From positions 83,951 to 147,950 of the forward strand of contig NZ_JARZHG010000029.1 in NCBI RefSeq assembly GCF_029946505.1: a DNA stretch of 64,000 nt, written 5' to 3'. Positions 36,048 to 44,908 of this stretch are shown one piece after another (positions within the stretch are counted from its first letter, which is position 1; every line of letters begins with the position of its first letter). The position numbers and the translations under genes are program-made. The notes beneath the pieces were generated by a model. That model was given only the letters and a program-made list of their open reading frames with translations. It did not search any database and was not told the origin of the DNA. Origin of the DNA: Polyangium sp. y55x31 (GTDB taxonomy: Bacteria > Myxococcota_A > Polyangia > Polyangiales > Polyangiaceae).

Positions 36048-37556
36048 GTGGCCGCCCAGCCGCTACGCACCGAGGGGACGCGCCCGCCCGATCTCGGGGG
36101 ATCATTTTCGCGCAGATGGCTTTCGCGTGCGGCGTTCGTCGTGGTGACGACCATCGCCTTGTTCGTCCCGCGAAACGGCGTCGCCCAGCCGAAAAAGCCT
36201 GCCGCGCCCGCTGCGCCGGCCCCGACGAACCCGGCCCCGACGAACCCTCCACCGGCGCCCGCTGCGCCTCGCCCGTCACGCGCCTCCGTCGCCCGCGTGG
36301 CCGAATCGCTCGCTGCGGATCTCGCGCCCGCTCCATTTCGCGCCCTCGTCGTCGCCGCGCCGCTCGTCTCCGATACACCGGCGCCGCGCGGGGTCGAGCT
36401 CACGGCGCGTATGGCCTCGCTCCTCGCGGGTCGCCTCGGCGCGGGCAGCTCCGCGCACCCGACGCCGCTCTCGCTCGCGGATGCACGCGTGGCGGCGCGC
36501 GGCGAGCGCTCGTTCGTCCACCTCGTCGTCGAGATCCACGGCGGCAAAATCCGCGTCACGGCCGATGTTTTCCCCGTCCCGCGCACGGTCTGGGCGCGCA
36601 TTCGGGATCCCGAGCCGGGCCCGCTCGCGCATGCCTTTGCCGAGGCGCCGCTCGACGCCGAGATTCGTAGCTTTCTCGAACGCGTTCCGCTCGCGAAAGC
36701 CAACGTCACGCGTGGCCAGAACTTCGAGTCCGACGTCGTGGCCCTCGCGTGTGGCGACCTCGACGGCGACGGCGCGCTCGAGATCCTGAGCACGAGCCGC
36801 CGCCGCGTGACCACGCTGCGGCTCCGCGACGGCAAGGTTTTACCTTTGCGCTCGCGCTCCTGGTCGGACCTCTCGCCGCTGCACCCGTCGCCGCTGCGCG
36901 AGCCGATCGGCCTCGCGGGGCTCGTCGAGCGAAAGGACGAAGCGGGCGGCGTCGCGTGGTTCGCCGACGTCGGCGTGACCGATCGCGCGAAGGCGCTGCG
37001 CCTCGACGCCGAGCTCGCGGTCGTCGCGCCGCTCGCGGGTTTGCCCGTCTCTTCGAGCGAGGCGAGCGGCTGCGCGCGCGTCGCGTCCGGGTGGCTCACG
37101 GGCCCGCTCGTGCCTTGTTTGCCAGGAGAAACCACGATCACGCCGGCCGCGATCGGGAGCTTCGACGTGCTCGCCGCGGCCTCGCTCGTGACGCCGCGGG
37201 GCCAGCGTTTCACCGTGCTCGCGGCGCGTAATGATCGCGGCGTGGTCGAGGTGCGCGACGACGCGGGGCACGTCGAGACGATCACGGGCGCAGGCGCGCA
37301 GCTCGCCGTGGGGGATCTCGATCAGGACGGCGATCCGGAGATCTTGAGCGGGCTCGACGTGGCGAATGCGCTGGATGATGCGGTCGTCGTGCGCACGTGG
37401 GCGCGCGCGGCGGCGGGGGAGGCGGGCAGGCCGCGCGAGATCCTGCGTTTGCCGGCCGCGGCGGGCGTGCGCGCGCTCGCGGTTTGTCCGCCCGATGGCC
37501 CGGGGCGCGCGCCGTTCGTGGTCGCGACCGCGGACGAGATCTGGGTGGTGCGATGA
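36048..37556 (+). CDS. Exported FG-GAP/VCBS-like repeat protein
   Basis: 502 residues from a GTG fixed by the TATTCT hexamer. Basic start, signal-anchor helix (AAFVVVTTIALFVP), then a Pro/Ala linker (PAAPAAPAPTNPAPTN). Two DxDxDG calcium-type loops in CGDLDGDGALEIL and VGDLDQDGDPEIL mark FG-GAP/VCBS propeller blades in the C-terminal half. The preceding region (about 80-230) is alpha/beta and unrecognised. The TGA stop overlaps the ATG of the next gene (37553-37556), so the two products are probably made together in the envelope. Confidence 0.68.
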   Translation: MAAQPLRTEGTRPPDLGGSFSRRWLSRAAFVVVTTIALFVPRNGVAQPKKPAAPAAPAPTNPAPTNPPPAPAAPRPSRASVARVAESLAADLAPAPFRALVVAAPLVSDTPAPRGVELTARMASLLAGRLGAGSSAHPTPLSLADARVAARGERSFVHLVVEIHGGKIRVTADVFPVPRTVWARIRDPEPGPLAHAFAEAPLDAEIRSFLERVPLAKANVTRGQNFESDVVALACGDLDGDGALEILSTSRRRVTTLRLRDGKVLPLRSRSWSDLSPLHPSPLREPIGLAGLVERKDEAGGVAWFADVGVTDRAKALRLDAELAVVAPLAGLPVSSSEASGCARVASGWLTGPLVPCLPGETTITPAAIGSFDVLAAASLVTPRGQRFTVLAARNDRGVVEVRDDAGHVETITGAGAQLAVGDLDQDGDPEILSGLDVANALDDAVVVRTWARAAAGEAGRPREILRLPAAAGVRALAVCPPDGPGRAPFVVATADEIWVVR

Positions 37557-38923
37557 GCGACGAAATGTTCGGCTGGGACAATCGTTTGTCCAGGCGCACG
37601 TTCCTCGGCGCCTCCCTGGCGAGCGCGCTCGCGGCCGCGACGCCTCCCGCCGCTGCGCTCGGCCGCACCCCGCACGGCGGCCGCTTCTCGCTGCACCTGC
37701 CCTGGCCCACGCGCTCGATCGACCCGCACGACCTGCGCGACCCGGCCGCGGCGCTGTTCGGCGCGGCGATCGCCGATCCGCTCTTCGCGCTCGACGCCGC
37801 GGGGCAGCCGGTCCCGGCGCTCGCGCAATCACTCCCTTCGAAGGAGGCGCTCGGCACGGTCGTGCGCCTGCGCGAGGGCCTGCGCACGGCGCGCAAGGAG
37901 ACGCTCGGCGCGGCCGACGTGATCTTCTCGATCGAGCGTGCCCGCGGCCGGGGCGCGGCGGGGTTGCTCGCGGAGGTCCCGAAGCCCACGCCTTACCCGA
38001 AGGATCCGCTGGCGGTGGTGTTTGGCGCGACCGACCCGCACAAGCTCGCCCGCGCGCTCGCATCCTCGCTCGTCTCGGTGTTGCCGCAGAAATTCGATCC
38101 GAGCGCGCCGGACGGGACGGGCGCATTCCGCGCGGAATGCGGCGACCGGGGGCTCGTGCTCTCCAAGAATGCATTCGCGGCGCGGGGGGCTTCGTTTCTC
38201 GACGGGATCGAGGTCGCGCGCGCGGACGACCTCGCGACGTCGCTCCGACGATTCGAGGCGGAGCGGGACGACGTGGGCTGGCTCGGGCTCGGCCTGCACG
38301 GCGAGCGCAAAGGCGCCGTCCGATTCGACCTCGGCCGCGCGGCGTGGATCGTCTTGCAGATGGGCCCCCAGGCCGGCAGCTACGGCGCGCCATCGGTCGC
38401 GCAGCGGCTCGTGGACGCGGTCCCGCCCGAGCGTTTGTCGCACCTCGGGCTCGGGCCGTTGCCGCCGGCCCATGGGGATCCGGGCTGGGGCGGGCCGCCT
38501 TCGGAGCTCTTGGTGGACGAAGCATCGGCGCACCTCGTCGAGGTGGCGCGCACGCTCGCGCCGGTTCTGTCGAGGCCGGGGCACGAGGTGACGGCCACGA
38601 CGCTCCCGCGCGTGGAACTAGGCCGTCGCCGGGCGCGGGGGCAGGTGGCGCTTTCGATCGACATCGTACGACCGTCGCAACCGGGCCCGCTCGGGGCCTT
38701 GTTGTCGCTGGCGACGGCGGACGACCCGGCGCGGGCGAAGGAGCTTGCGATGAAGCCGCCCAAGCTCGCACCGAATGCGTCGGCGCGGGCGCTGACACAT
38801 AGCCTGCGGGTGGGCGTGCTCGGGGAGCTTCGGGTGGCGGGAGGATTGATGCCGGAGCTCGTGCTCGCGAGGGGCGGGGACGGGTGGGATCTGGGAGCGA
38901 GTTTTCGGCGGCGGGCGAAATGA
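37553..38923 (+). CDS. Tat-exported solute-binding-protein-like protein (family 5 type)
   Basis: 456 residues, start set by ATGA coupling. RRTFLGASLASALAAA at 14-29 is a twin-arginine signal. The mature part resembles ABC peptide/nickel-binding proteins of SBP family 5: SIDPHDLRDPAAALFGAAIADPLF (landmark near 55), LREGLRTARKETLGAADVIFS, DGTGAFRAE. Unlike true transport binding proteins it has no permease or ATPase gene nearby, and parts of the second lobe look short. Perhaps a ligand sensor or peptide chaperone. Function is inference only. Confidence 0.65.
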   Translation: MSDEMFGWDNRLSRRTFLGASLASALAAATPPAAALGRTPHGGRFSLHLPWPTRSIDPHDLRDPAAALFGAAIADPLFALDAAGQPVPALAQSLPSKEALGTVVRLREGLRTARKETLGAADVIFSIERARGRGAAGLLAEVPKPTPYPKDPLAVVFGATDPHKLARALASSLVSVLPQKFDPSAPDGTGAFRAECGDRGLVLSKNAFAARGASFLDGIEVARADDLATSLRRFEAERDDVGWLGLGLHGERKGAVRFDLGRAAWIVLQMGPQAGSYGAPSVAQRLVDAVPPERLSHLGLGPLPPAHGDPGWGGPPSELLVDEASAHLVEVARTLAPVLSRPGHEVTATTLPRVELGRRRARGQVALSIDIVRPSQPGPLGALLSLATADDPARAKELAMKPPKLAPNASARALTHSLRVGVLGELRVAGGLMPELVLARGGDGWDLGASFRRRAK

Positions 38924-39036
38924 GAAACGAATTCCCGGCTCGACACAGGTAAGCCGCCCCCCTCGGTTTTTCCGGGAACGGGTTTTTCCTGTCCATCTTC
39001 TTGCTCTCCTCCGCGTGCACGTGCCACGTTGCGCCC

Positions 39037-39509
39037 ATGATCTCGATGCGCCACGAGGTCCTCGTGGACCTCTTCCGCAATCGCCCGTCCCTCGCGGCGG
39101 AGCTGCTCGTCGAGGTGCTCCGGGTCGACACACGGAGCAGGCCGCGACGGTCGCGGGCGCGGTCATCCGGGCGCTCGGAGCGCTCGATGACAAACGGGCC
39201 AGTTTCTACTATGATCTGGTGTACGCCTCGGTCAACGAGGCGGCTCGCCGGGCGCTGGAGGCGATGATGAAGGGATACGAGTACCAGAGCGAGTTCGCGA
39301 GGAAGTATTTCTCGCAAGGGCAGGCGGAAGGGCGCGCCGAGGAAGCCGCGCGCTCACTCCTGACCGTGCTTCGGGTCCGCGGGATCTCGGTGCCCGATGC
39401 CGTGCGCGAGACGATCCTGGCGCAGCGTGATCCCGAGCACCTCGAGCGATGGCTGGAGAAAGCCGCCGTGGCGCGTTCGCTCGCCGAGGTGATCGACGAA
39501 CCGAGTTGA
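39037..39509 (+). pseudogene. Decayed gene of a Sorangiineae-type YEYQSEFA family, internal deletion plus frameshift
   Basis: The first frame gives a plausible start MISMRHEVLVDLFRNRPSLAAELLVEVLRVD split here from its continuation, then turns to Arg-rich nonsense near 39130. The next frame immediately resumes a coherent protein end: TVAGAVIRALGALDDKRASFYYD, AARRALEAMMKGYEYQSEFA, RKYFSQGQAEGRAEEAARS and a helical tail to EVIDEPS. From memory, intact members have roughly 130-150 residues between these blocks, so the gene looks truncated by an internal deletion that also shifted the frame. Related to Rpn/transposase-like nuclease families only tentatively. Confidence 0.6.
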
Positions 39510-39548
39510 TTCCCGCGCCCCACGCATTCATCCCGCCACGCTCCTCGG

Positions 39549-39554
39549 TAAGAT
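39549..39554 (+). promoter_or_regulatory. Candidate leaderless -10 hexamer TAAGAT
   Basis: Ends 9 nt before the ATG at 39564. Confidence 0.35.
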
Positions 39555-39563
39555 CTCCGCTCC

Positions 39564-40214
39564 ATGACCACGACCGCCCCCGACCCCCACGCCGAGGCCC
39601 TCCGTTTCCTCTCCGCCGCCGATTCCCGCCTCGCCGAGCTCATCCAATCGGTTGGCCCGTGTCGTCTCGGCGCCGCCGCGCAGAACAGCGGGCCTTTTCA
39701 TACGCCCGGGTTTTTCGAGGCCATCGTCGAGTCGATCGTCAGCCAGCAGCTTTCCGTGAAGGCCGCCGATACCATCTTCGGTCGCGTCCTCGCCCTCGGC
39801 GGAGGAAAGCTGCTCCCGCCCGCCGAGCTCCTCCGCATCGAAGAGCAGGCGCTCCGCTCCTGCGGTTTGTCCGGGTCCAAGGTCAAATTCATCCGGGACC
39901 TCTGCGAAAAGCTCCTCGACGGCACGGTCGTGCTCGACGAGCTTCCCGCGCTCGACGACGAGGCTGTGATCGAGCGCTTGCGGCGCGTCAAAGGCATCGG
40001 GCGCTGGACCGCCGAGATGTTCTTGATCTTCCGCCTCGGCCGGCCCGACGTGCTCCCCGTCGCGGATCTCGGCATCCAGAAGGGAATGAAAAAGCTCCAC
40101 GGCCTCCGGAAGGATCCGACGCCCGAGCGGATGGTCAAGCTCGCGCGGCCCTGGCGGCCTTATCGATCGATTGCTTGCTGGTACCTTTGGCGGCTTCACG
40201 AAACCAAGAAATGA
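39564..40214 (+). CDS. DNA-3-methyladenine glycosylase II-like (HhH-GPD) enzyme
   Basis: 216 residues. Helix-hairpin-helix VKGIGRWTAEMFLIF and the catalytic Asp in RPDVLPVADLG define the HhH-GPD superfamily; ESIVSQQLSVKAADTIF and LRSCGLSGSKVKFIRDL are typical of AlkA/MAG-type glycosylases. No C-terminal 4Fe-4S cysteines, which excludes MutY/Nth. Lacks the N-terminal domain of E. coli AlkA, like the short yeast MAG forms. Removes alkylated purines to start base excision repair. Overlaps by ATGA a possible upstream start of the following lipoprotein. Confidence 0.88.
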   Translation: MTTTAPDPHAEALRFLSAADSRLAELIQSVGPCRLGAAAQNSGPFHTPGFFEAIVESIVSQQLSVKAADTIFGRVLALGGGKLLPPAELLRIEEQALRSCGLSGSKVKFIRDLCEKLLDGTVVLDELPALDDEAVIERLRRVKGIGRWTAEMFLIFRLGRPDVLPVADLGIQKGMKKLHGLRKDPTPERMVKLARPWRPYRSIACWYLWRLHETKK

Positions 40215-40228
40215 AGGTGAGACGAACC

Positions 40229-40702
40229 ATGGCTTTTCTTGCGAAGATCCCTTTGCGTGGCCTCATGGCCATGACGGCCGGCCTGCTCCTGTTCGTGGCC
40301 TGCGGCGACGAGGATGGCAGCCCTTCGGACGGCACCGGAGGCACGGGCGGCTCCGGAGGCACGGGCGGCTCCGGAGGCACGGGCGGCTCGCTCGCAGGCG
40401 CGACCAAGCGCTGCGGGCAGAACGTGGGGTGTCAGGCCGGCGAGACGTGCAAGCTCTCGTTCATCGAATGGGGCTACGATTGCGCCTGCGAGAACGGCAA
40501 GCTCGTGTGCGACGCCTGGTCCGGCGCGGCCGGCCCGCCCGCCGCGCCGCCCGAGGAGCCCGGGATCGAATGCGTCGATTCATATTGCCAGGACAATAAC
40601 CTCGCCTCGTCGTGCTCGTTCGCGAGCGCCACGTGCAACTACGAGGTGATGTGCGACCTGGGGACGGGGATGACCCAGTCGGTCACGGGCGAATGCCCGT
40701 AG
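40229..40702 (+). CDS. Small Cys-rich lipoprotein with GGSGGTGG linker
   Basis: 157 residues from the ATG at 40229, preceded by GGTGAG at 7 nt; an in-frame ATG at 40211 would overlap the glycosylase stop. Signal LRGLMAMTAGLLLFVAC, then a 25-residue TGGTGGSGG linker, then nine cysteines in about 90 residues (CGQNVGCQAGETC, CACENGKLVC, CVDSYC, CSFASATC). Typical of the surface lipoproteins that fill this window. Its stop is one base from the convergent GGDEF-EAL gene. Confidence 0.78.
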   Translation: MAFLAKIPLRGLMAMTAGLLLFVACGDEDGSPSDGTGGTGGSGGTGGSGGTGGSLAGATKRCGQNVGCQAGETCKLSFIEWGYDCACENGKLVCDAWSGAAGPPAAPPEEPGIECVDSYCQDNNLASSCSFASATCNYEVMCDLGTGMTQSVTGECP

Positions 40703-40703
40703 C

Positions 40704-42542
40704 TCACTTCCCGTCCGGCAGCACCAGCGTCGCCAGCACGTCGCCGATCGGCTTCGGTTTTCCGTAGAGCCAGCCCTGGGCATAATGAATGCCCATGTTC
40801 GAGAGCATGTCCGCCATCGGCTGCGTCTCGACCGATTCGGCAACCGTCTCGATCCCCAGCATCCCGCCGATGCGCTGCACGCTCTCCACGATCGCCCGGT
40901 GGAGCGGGCTGTCCAGCATGCTCCGCACGAACATGCCGTCGATCTTCACGTAATCGACAGGCAGGCTCTCCAGATACCCGTACGACGCGTGCCCGCTGCC
41001 GAAATCGTCGATCGCGAACCGGCAGCCCATCGCCCCGAGCTCCTGCATCATCCAGAGCACCTCCTGCAGGTTCGCGAACGCCGCCGTCTCCGTGATCTCG
41101 AAGCAGATCTTCGTCGCAGGCACCTTGTACTTGCCGAGCTGCTCGACGAGGAAATCGAGCAGCCCCTCGCGCAGGAGCGAGAGCGCCGAGAGGTTGATCG
41201 CGCACGTGTGCAGGTTCTTCAGGTGATCCTTCGGCAGCGCGCCGAGCGTCGCCAGCGTCCTCTGCACGACGTACCGGTCGATCTCGTCCATCATGCGGCT
41301 GTCCTCGGCCGCCTGGATGATCCCGACCGGCGACTCGAGCTGGCCCTCGTCGCCGACCACGCGCACGAGGACCTCGAAATGCAGGCCCCTCCGCTTCGTC
41401 GGCGGCAGCGCGTGGATCTCCTGCGCGAAGAGGCGCAGCCGGCCGTCCGCGAGGTGGCGCTGGATGCTCGCGACCCACTGCATGGCGCGACGGCTCCGCG
41501 CCATGTCCTGGTCGTCGTTCATGTAGATCTGCAGGCGCCCGCGGCCGCTGTCCTTCGCCAGCCGGCAGGCCTGATCCGCGGCGCCGAGCACCTCGGCCGC
41601 GCGATGGAACTCGGCGCCGAACGGCACGAGGCCCATGCTCGCCTCGACCGGGAACGTCTTCTTCTGCCAGCCGAAGCGGAACTCGTGCAGCGTGCGCTGG
41701 AGCTTGCGCACGACCTGCTCGGCTTCGAGCGTGTCCCGGCCGTGGAGCAGCACCACGAACTCGTCGCCGCCGATCCGCCCCGCCGCGTCCTGCGGACCCA
41801 TGATCTCGTGCAGGCGCGTCGCCACCCACTGCAGGAGGTCGTCGCCCGCGTCGTGGCCGCACGTCGTGTTGACCAGCCGGAACCGGTCGAGGTCGAAGTA
41901 CACGAGCGCGTGCCTGACGCCGCGCTCGCGGCTCTGCGCGAGCGCCTGCTCGATGCGCTCGGCGAAGGCGTGGCGGTTCAAGAGGCCCGTCAGCGCGTCG
42001 TAGCGCGCTTGCCGCGCGATCTGGAGCGAGAGGAGCTGCTCGACGTTCGCGTCGCGGAACACCACGAGTTTGCCCGCGCGCCCGGTCGCGCCCTCGGCCG
42101 CGGTCGTGATCCCCGTCGTGTGACGGATCGCCACGATCTGCCCGTCTTTTCGCTCCAGGAGGGCCGTGTGCCCGTGCAGGGCCGTGGGGACCGGGACCTG
42201 GCTGCTCGTCAGGTTGTCCGAGGGGAACGGCGTGGGGGGCGAGACGGGCCGCACGCGGAAGACCTCGTCGAGCGGGGCGCCGCGCTTCTCCTCGAAGCTC
42301 TCGCCCGTGAGGCGCTCGGCGGTCGCGTTCATGCGCACGAGGCGGCCGTCGGCGTCGGCTTCCATGAGCGCCACGCCGAGCTCCGACAGGCTCGCGTCGA
42401 GTCCGAAGAGCGGCGCCTTCGGCAGCCACGAGCGGGTGCGCCACTCGCGCGTGTCGCGGCGCTCCTCCTCGTCGTCCTCTTCGAGGTCTGCCTCGATCTC
42501 CTCGGGCTCGGGCAGATCGTTTTTCGTATCTGAGCTCGTCAC
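40704..42542 (-). CDS. PAS-GGDEF-EAL cyclic-di-GMP protein
   Basis: 612 residues from a GTG at 42542; the TAGTAT hexamer ends 8 nt upstream, whereas the TTG at 42551 would lie inside it. Acidic N-terminus (EADLEEDDEEE), PAS-like domain about 50-165, GGDEF domain with intact RIGGDEF, and EAL domain with the key acids kept: FEVLVR (EVL for EAL), INLSALSLL, FEITE, DDFGSGHASY, VKIDG, AESVET, QGWLYGKP. No RxxD inhibitory site precedes GGDEF (GPQD instead). Both synthesis and breakdown of c-di-GMP look possible; no membrane segment, so a cytoplasmic sensor. Confidence 0.9.
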   Translation of the reverse strand: MTSSDTKNDLPEPEEIEADLEEDDEEERRDTREWRTRSWLPKAPLFGLDASLSELGVALMEADADGRLVRMNATAERLTGESFEEKRGAPLDEVFRVRPVSPPTPFPSDNLTSSQVPVPTALHGHTALLERKDGQIVAIRHTTGITTAAEGATGRAGKLVVFRDANVEQLLSLQIARQARYDALTGLLNRHAFAERIEQALAQSRERGVRHALVYFDLDRFRLVNTTCGHDAGDDLLQWVATRLHEIMGPQDAAGRIGGDEFVVLLHGRDTLEAEQVVRKLQRTLHEFRFGWQKKTFPVEASMGLVPFGAEFHRAAEVLGAADQACRLAKDSGRGRLQIYMNDDQDMARSRRAMQWVASIQRHLADGRLRLFAQEIHALPPTKRRGLHFEVLVRVVGDEGQLESPVGIIQAAEDSRMMDEIDRYVVQRTLATLGALPKDHLKNLHTCAINLSALSLLREGLLDFLVEQLGKYKVPATKICFEITETAAFANLQEVLWMMQELGAMGCRFAIDDFGSGHASYGYLESLPVDYVKIDGMFVRSMLDSPLHRAIVESVQRIGGMLGIETVAESVETQPMADMLSNMGIHYAQGWLYGKPKPIGDVLATLVLPDGK

Positions 42543-42550
42543 GTTGGCCA

Positions 42551-42556
42551 ATACTA
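42551..42556 (-). promoter_or_regulatory. Candidate leaderless -10 hexamer TAGTAT
   Basis: On the minus strand, ends 8 nt before the GTG at 42542. A second TATAGG stands just upstream, so a normal leadered start is also possible. Confidence 0.4.
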
Positions 42557-42625
42557 CCTATAGCGAAAGCCGAGCGTTTCGTCGCCCGCCAAATTCCGAG
42601 CGTGGCGGGCCGTCCGTGGCCGCCG

Positions 42626-44398
42626 TCATTGCTTCACTTCGAACTCGACCTTGGTCACCTTGAACTCGGGCGCGCGTAGCTCCTTGGATCGCGTGGAGCC
42701 GGTGGGCATGCGACAGAAGATGCGTTGCTTTCCCGCCTCCACGACGACGTCGACCGGCGTCACACCGTAGTACACGCCATTGACGGTGACCTTGCAGGTA
42801 CCTCCCTTGGCACGGATCAGGAGTCGCCCGTGGCCCTTCGGGATCGGCTTCCAGCCCGAGGGGCGCGGCGCCTGCGTGGCGCTCGGGGCGGCCGCGGCTT
42901 CGTCCGCGAGGATTTCGATCGGCGTTTCGTCCGGGACTGCAGCCGCCATCTCGTCCGGCGTGAGCGCCGTCCCCGCCGCCGTGGCCGCTCCCGTCGAATC
43001 GGGCGAGGTCGTCTCGGGCGGAGCCGTGGCCACCTCGGGATCCGGCGAGCGGCGCGACGCGATGAGCACGATCGCGAGCAAGAGGCCCACGACGAGCACG
43101 CCGATCACGGCCGCTTGCACCTGCCGGGTTCGTCGGGACGCACTCGGGTCGAGCGGGTTCGGAGGCTCGCGCTCCGGCGCGGCGGCGCCCGGCGGCGCAG
43201 GGAAGGGCGCGGCCGCGGGCGGCTCCGGGAGCGGGGCGCCGAGCGGCGCGGCGGCCGAGGCGTCCGCGGGTGGTTGCGGCGTGGCCGCTTCCGGGAACGT
43301 CGGCATCGAGACGGGCGGCGCGGTGGGGCCTCCCGGCACGAGCGGCGGAGGTGCGGACAAACCAGGCGAGGAGGCCGGCGCGGCGGGGACAAACGGGGGC
43401 GCGGGCAGACCGGGCGAGGACGTCGGCGCAGGCGGCACGCCGCCCATCGGCGGCGCCACCGGCAGCGGCGTACCCAGGGCGTTCACGCTCGGGAGCGAGC
43501 CACGCGGGGCGTCCGGCAGGCTCGGCGACGGCGCCGCCGGCATGCCGCGGCCACTCGCGACCGACTGGAACGCCTCGGCGAGCTCGCGCATCGTCTGGAA
43601 CCGCTCGTCGGGGTTTCGCGCGAGGGCCCGCTGGAAGAACGCGTCGATCGCGGGCGGCAGCTCCGGCACGAGCGAGGTCGCCGGCGGCAGGCGCGCGGAA
43701 AAGACCTGCACCATCACCTCGGCGAGCGTGTCGCCGGGGAAGGGGATCTTGCCCGTCAACGCGCGGTAGAGCACGACGCCGACGGACCAGAGATCGCTGC
43801 GCACGTCGGTCTTCTTCGAGCTCCGGAGCTGCTCGGGGCTCATGTAATGCGGCGAGCCCATGAGCTCGCTGGTCTTCGTGGCCTCGCCGAGGGACATGTC
43901 CGTCTCCTTGGCGATGCCGAAGTCGAGGATCTTCACGACCTCGACCTCGTCGTCGTCGTCCCGAGCGAGGAAGACGTTGCCCGGCTTGAGATCGCGGTGG
44001 ACGATGCCGGCCTCGTGCGCCTTGCGCAGGCCGCGGCTCATCTGCTGCACGATCGGCGCGAGCGCCGCGAGCGAGAGCCGGCTCTGCGCGAGGATGCGAT
44101 CCTCCAGGCTCTCGCCGCGCAAAAGCTCCATCACGAGGTAGGGCGTCTCGTCCTCGATGCCGTAGTCCTGCACGGCGACGACGTTCGGGTGGCGGAGGTG
44201 CGCCGCCGAGCGCGCCTCACGCTCGAAGCGCGCGCGCGCGGCCTGGGACGCGGCCGACTCGGTCGAGATGAACTTGATCGCGACGTCGGTCTGGAGCGTG
44301 ACGTGCCGCCCGACCCACACCGAGCCCATGCCCCCGGACGCGAGGGGCCGCTCCAGGCGGTATCGACCCGCGATCACGGTCCCCGGCGCAAGCAACAT
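42626..44398 (-). CDS. Transmembrane Ser/Thr protein kinase with C-terminal PEGA domain
   Basis: 590 residues. Complete Hanks kinase at 13-275: ASGGMGSVWVG loop, K42, HRDLKPGN (D136), KILDFG (D159), MSPEQ (186-190). A 145-residue Pro/Ala-rich juxtamembrane linker leads to one membrane helix (about 429-447, VIGVLVVGLLLAIVLIA). The extracytoplasmic part ends in a PEGA domain (about 524-590; GRLLIRAKGGTCKVTVNG), a small beta fold often found outside such kinases. Predicted inner-membrane receptor kinase. A GATAGGCT sequence about 40 nt before the ATG is a candidate -10. Its output could feed the FHA-type activator at 27441, but nothing here proves it. Confidence 0.92.
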   Translation of the reverse strand: MLLAPGTVIAGRYRLERPLASGGMGSVWVGRHVTLQTDVAIKFISTESAASQAARARFEREARSAAHLRHPNVVAVQDYGIEDETPYLVMELLRGESLEDRILAQSRLSLAALAPIVQQMSRGLRKAHEAGIVHRDLKPGNVFLARDDDDEVEVVKILDFGIAKETDMSLGEATKTSELMGSPHYMSPEQLRSSKKTDVRSDLWSVGVVLYRALTGKIPFPGDTLAEVMVQVFSARLPPATSLVPELPPAIDAFFQRALARNPDERFQTMRELAEAFQSVASGRGMPAAPSPSLPDAPRGSLPSVNALGTPLPVAPPMGGVPPAPTSSPGLPAPPFVPAAPASSPGLSAPPPLVPGGPTAPPVSMPTFPEAATPQPPADASAAAPLGAPLPEPPAAAPFPAPPGAAAPEREPPNPLDPSASRRTRQVQAAVIGVLVVGLLLAIVLIASRRSPDPEVATAPPETTSPDSTGAATAAGTALTPDEMAAAVPDETPIEILADEAAAAPSATQAPRPSGWKPIPKGHGRLLIRAKGGTCKVTVNGVYYGVTPVDVVVEAGKQRIFCRMPTGSTRSKELRAPEFKVTKVEFEVKQ

Positions 44399-44440
44399 CG
44401 AACTCTCCGGCCCTCCTCGACGCGGTGGCCCCGGAGCCTA

Positions 44441-44836
44441 TCACAGGAGGGTGGTGATCACGCCGTAGATCGATCCGATGAGCAGGCCCATGTTGCCGAG
44501 CATCGTGATCCCGAAGCCCGGGCCGCGTTTCTCCGCGGCCTGGTAGTAGCCCCACGCGTAGATGATCCGGCCGAGGATCCAGACGGCGCCGAGCCCCGCG
44601 GCGACCTTGGGGCTCGTGAACAGGGCACAGATCCACAGGGCCGGGAGAAACGGGATGATCTGTTCGACGGTGTTCTGCTGCACCCGCAGCCGGCGCTCGA
44701 AATCGGGGTTGCCGGAGGTCTGGGGCGCCGGGACGTTGAATTTCGTGCGGGCAAGGCCGACGTTGATCGTGAGCGCGAAATACGTCACGAGGGCGACAAT
44801 CGTCGTCAATGCAGGCAGGGCGAGGTCTTTGGACAT
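44441..44836 (-). CDS. MAPEG-family membrane protein
   Basis: 131 residues from the ATG at 44836. Four transmembrane segments (LPALTTIVALVTYFALTI, IIPFLPALWICALFT, GLGAVWILGRIIYAWGYY, MLGNMGLLIGSIYGVITTLL) and the conserved GNPDFERRLRVQQNTVEQ loop identify MAPEG, the family of microsomal glutathione transferases and eicosanoid enzymes. Bacterial members act in glutathione- or thiol-dependent detoxification, but substrates are mostly unknown. It precedes the receptor kinase by 42 bp on the same strand. Confidence 0.9.
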   Translation of the reverse strand: MSKDLALPALTTIVALVTYFALTINVGLARTKFNVPAPQTSGNPDFERRLRVQQNTVEQIIPFLPALWICALFTSPKVAAGLGAVWILGRIIYAWGYYQAAEKRGPGFGITMLGNMGLLIGSIYGVITTLL

Positions 44837-44908
44837 GGGAAGCACGTTGTACCGCGGCGCGGGCCCCGGGGGAAAGCCCCGCGCGCGCCCGCGCCGCGTA
44901 CCTCGGGA

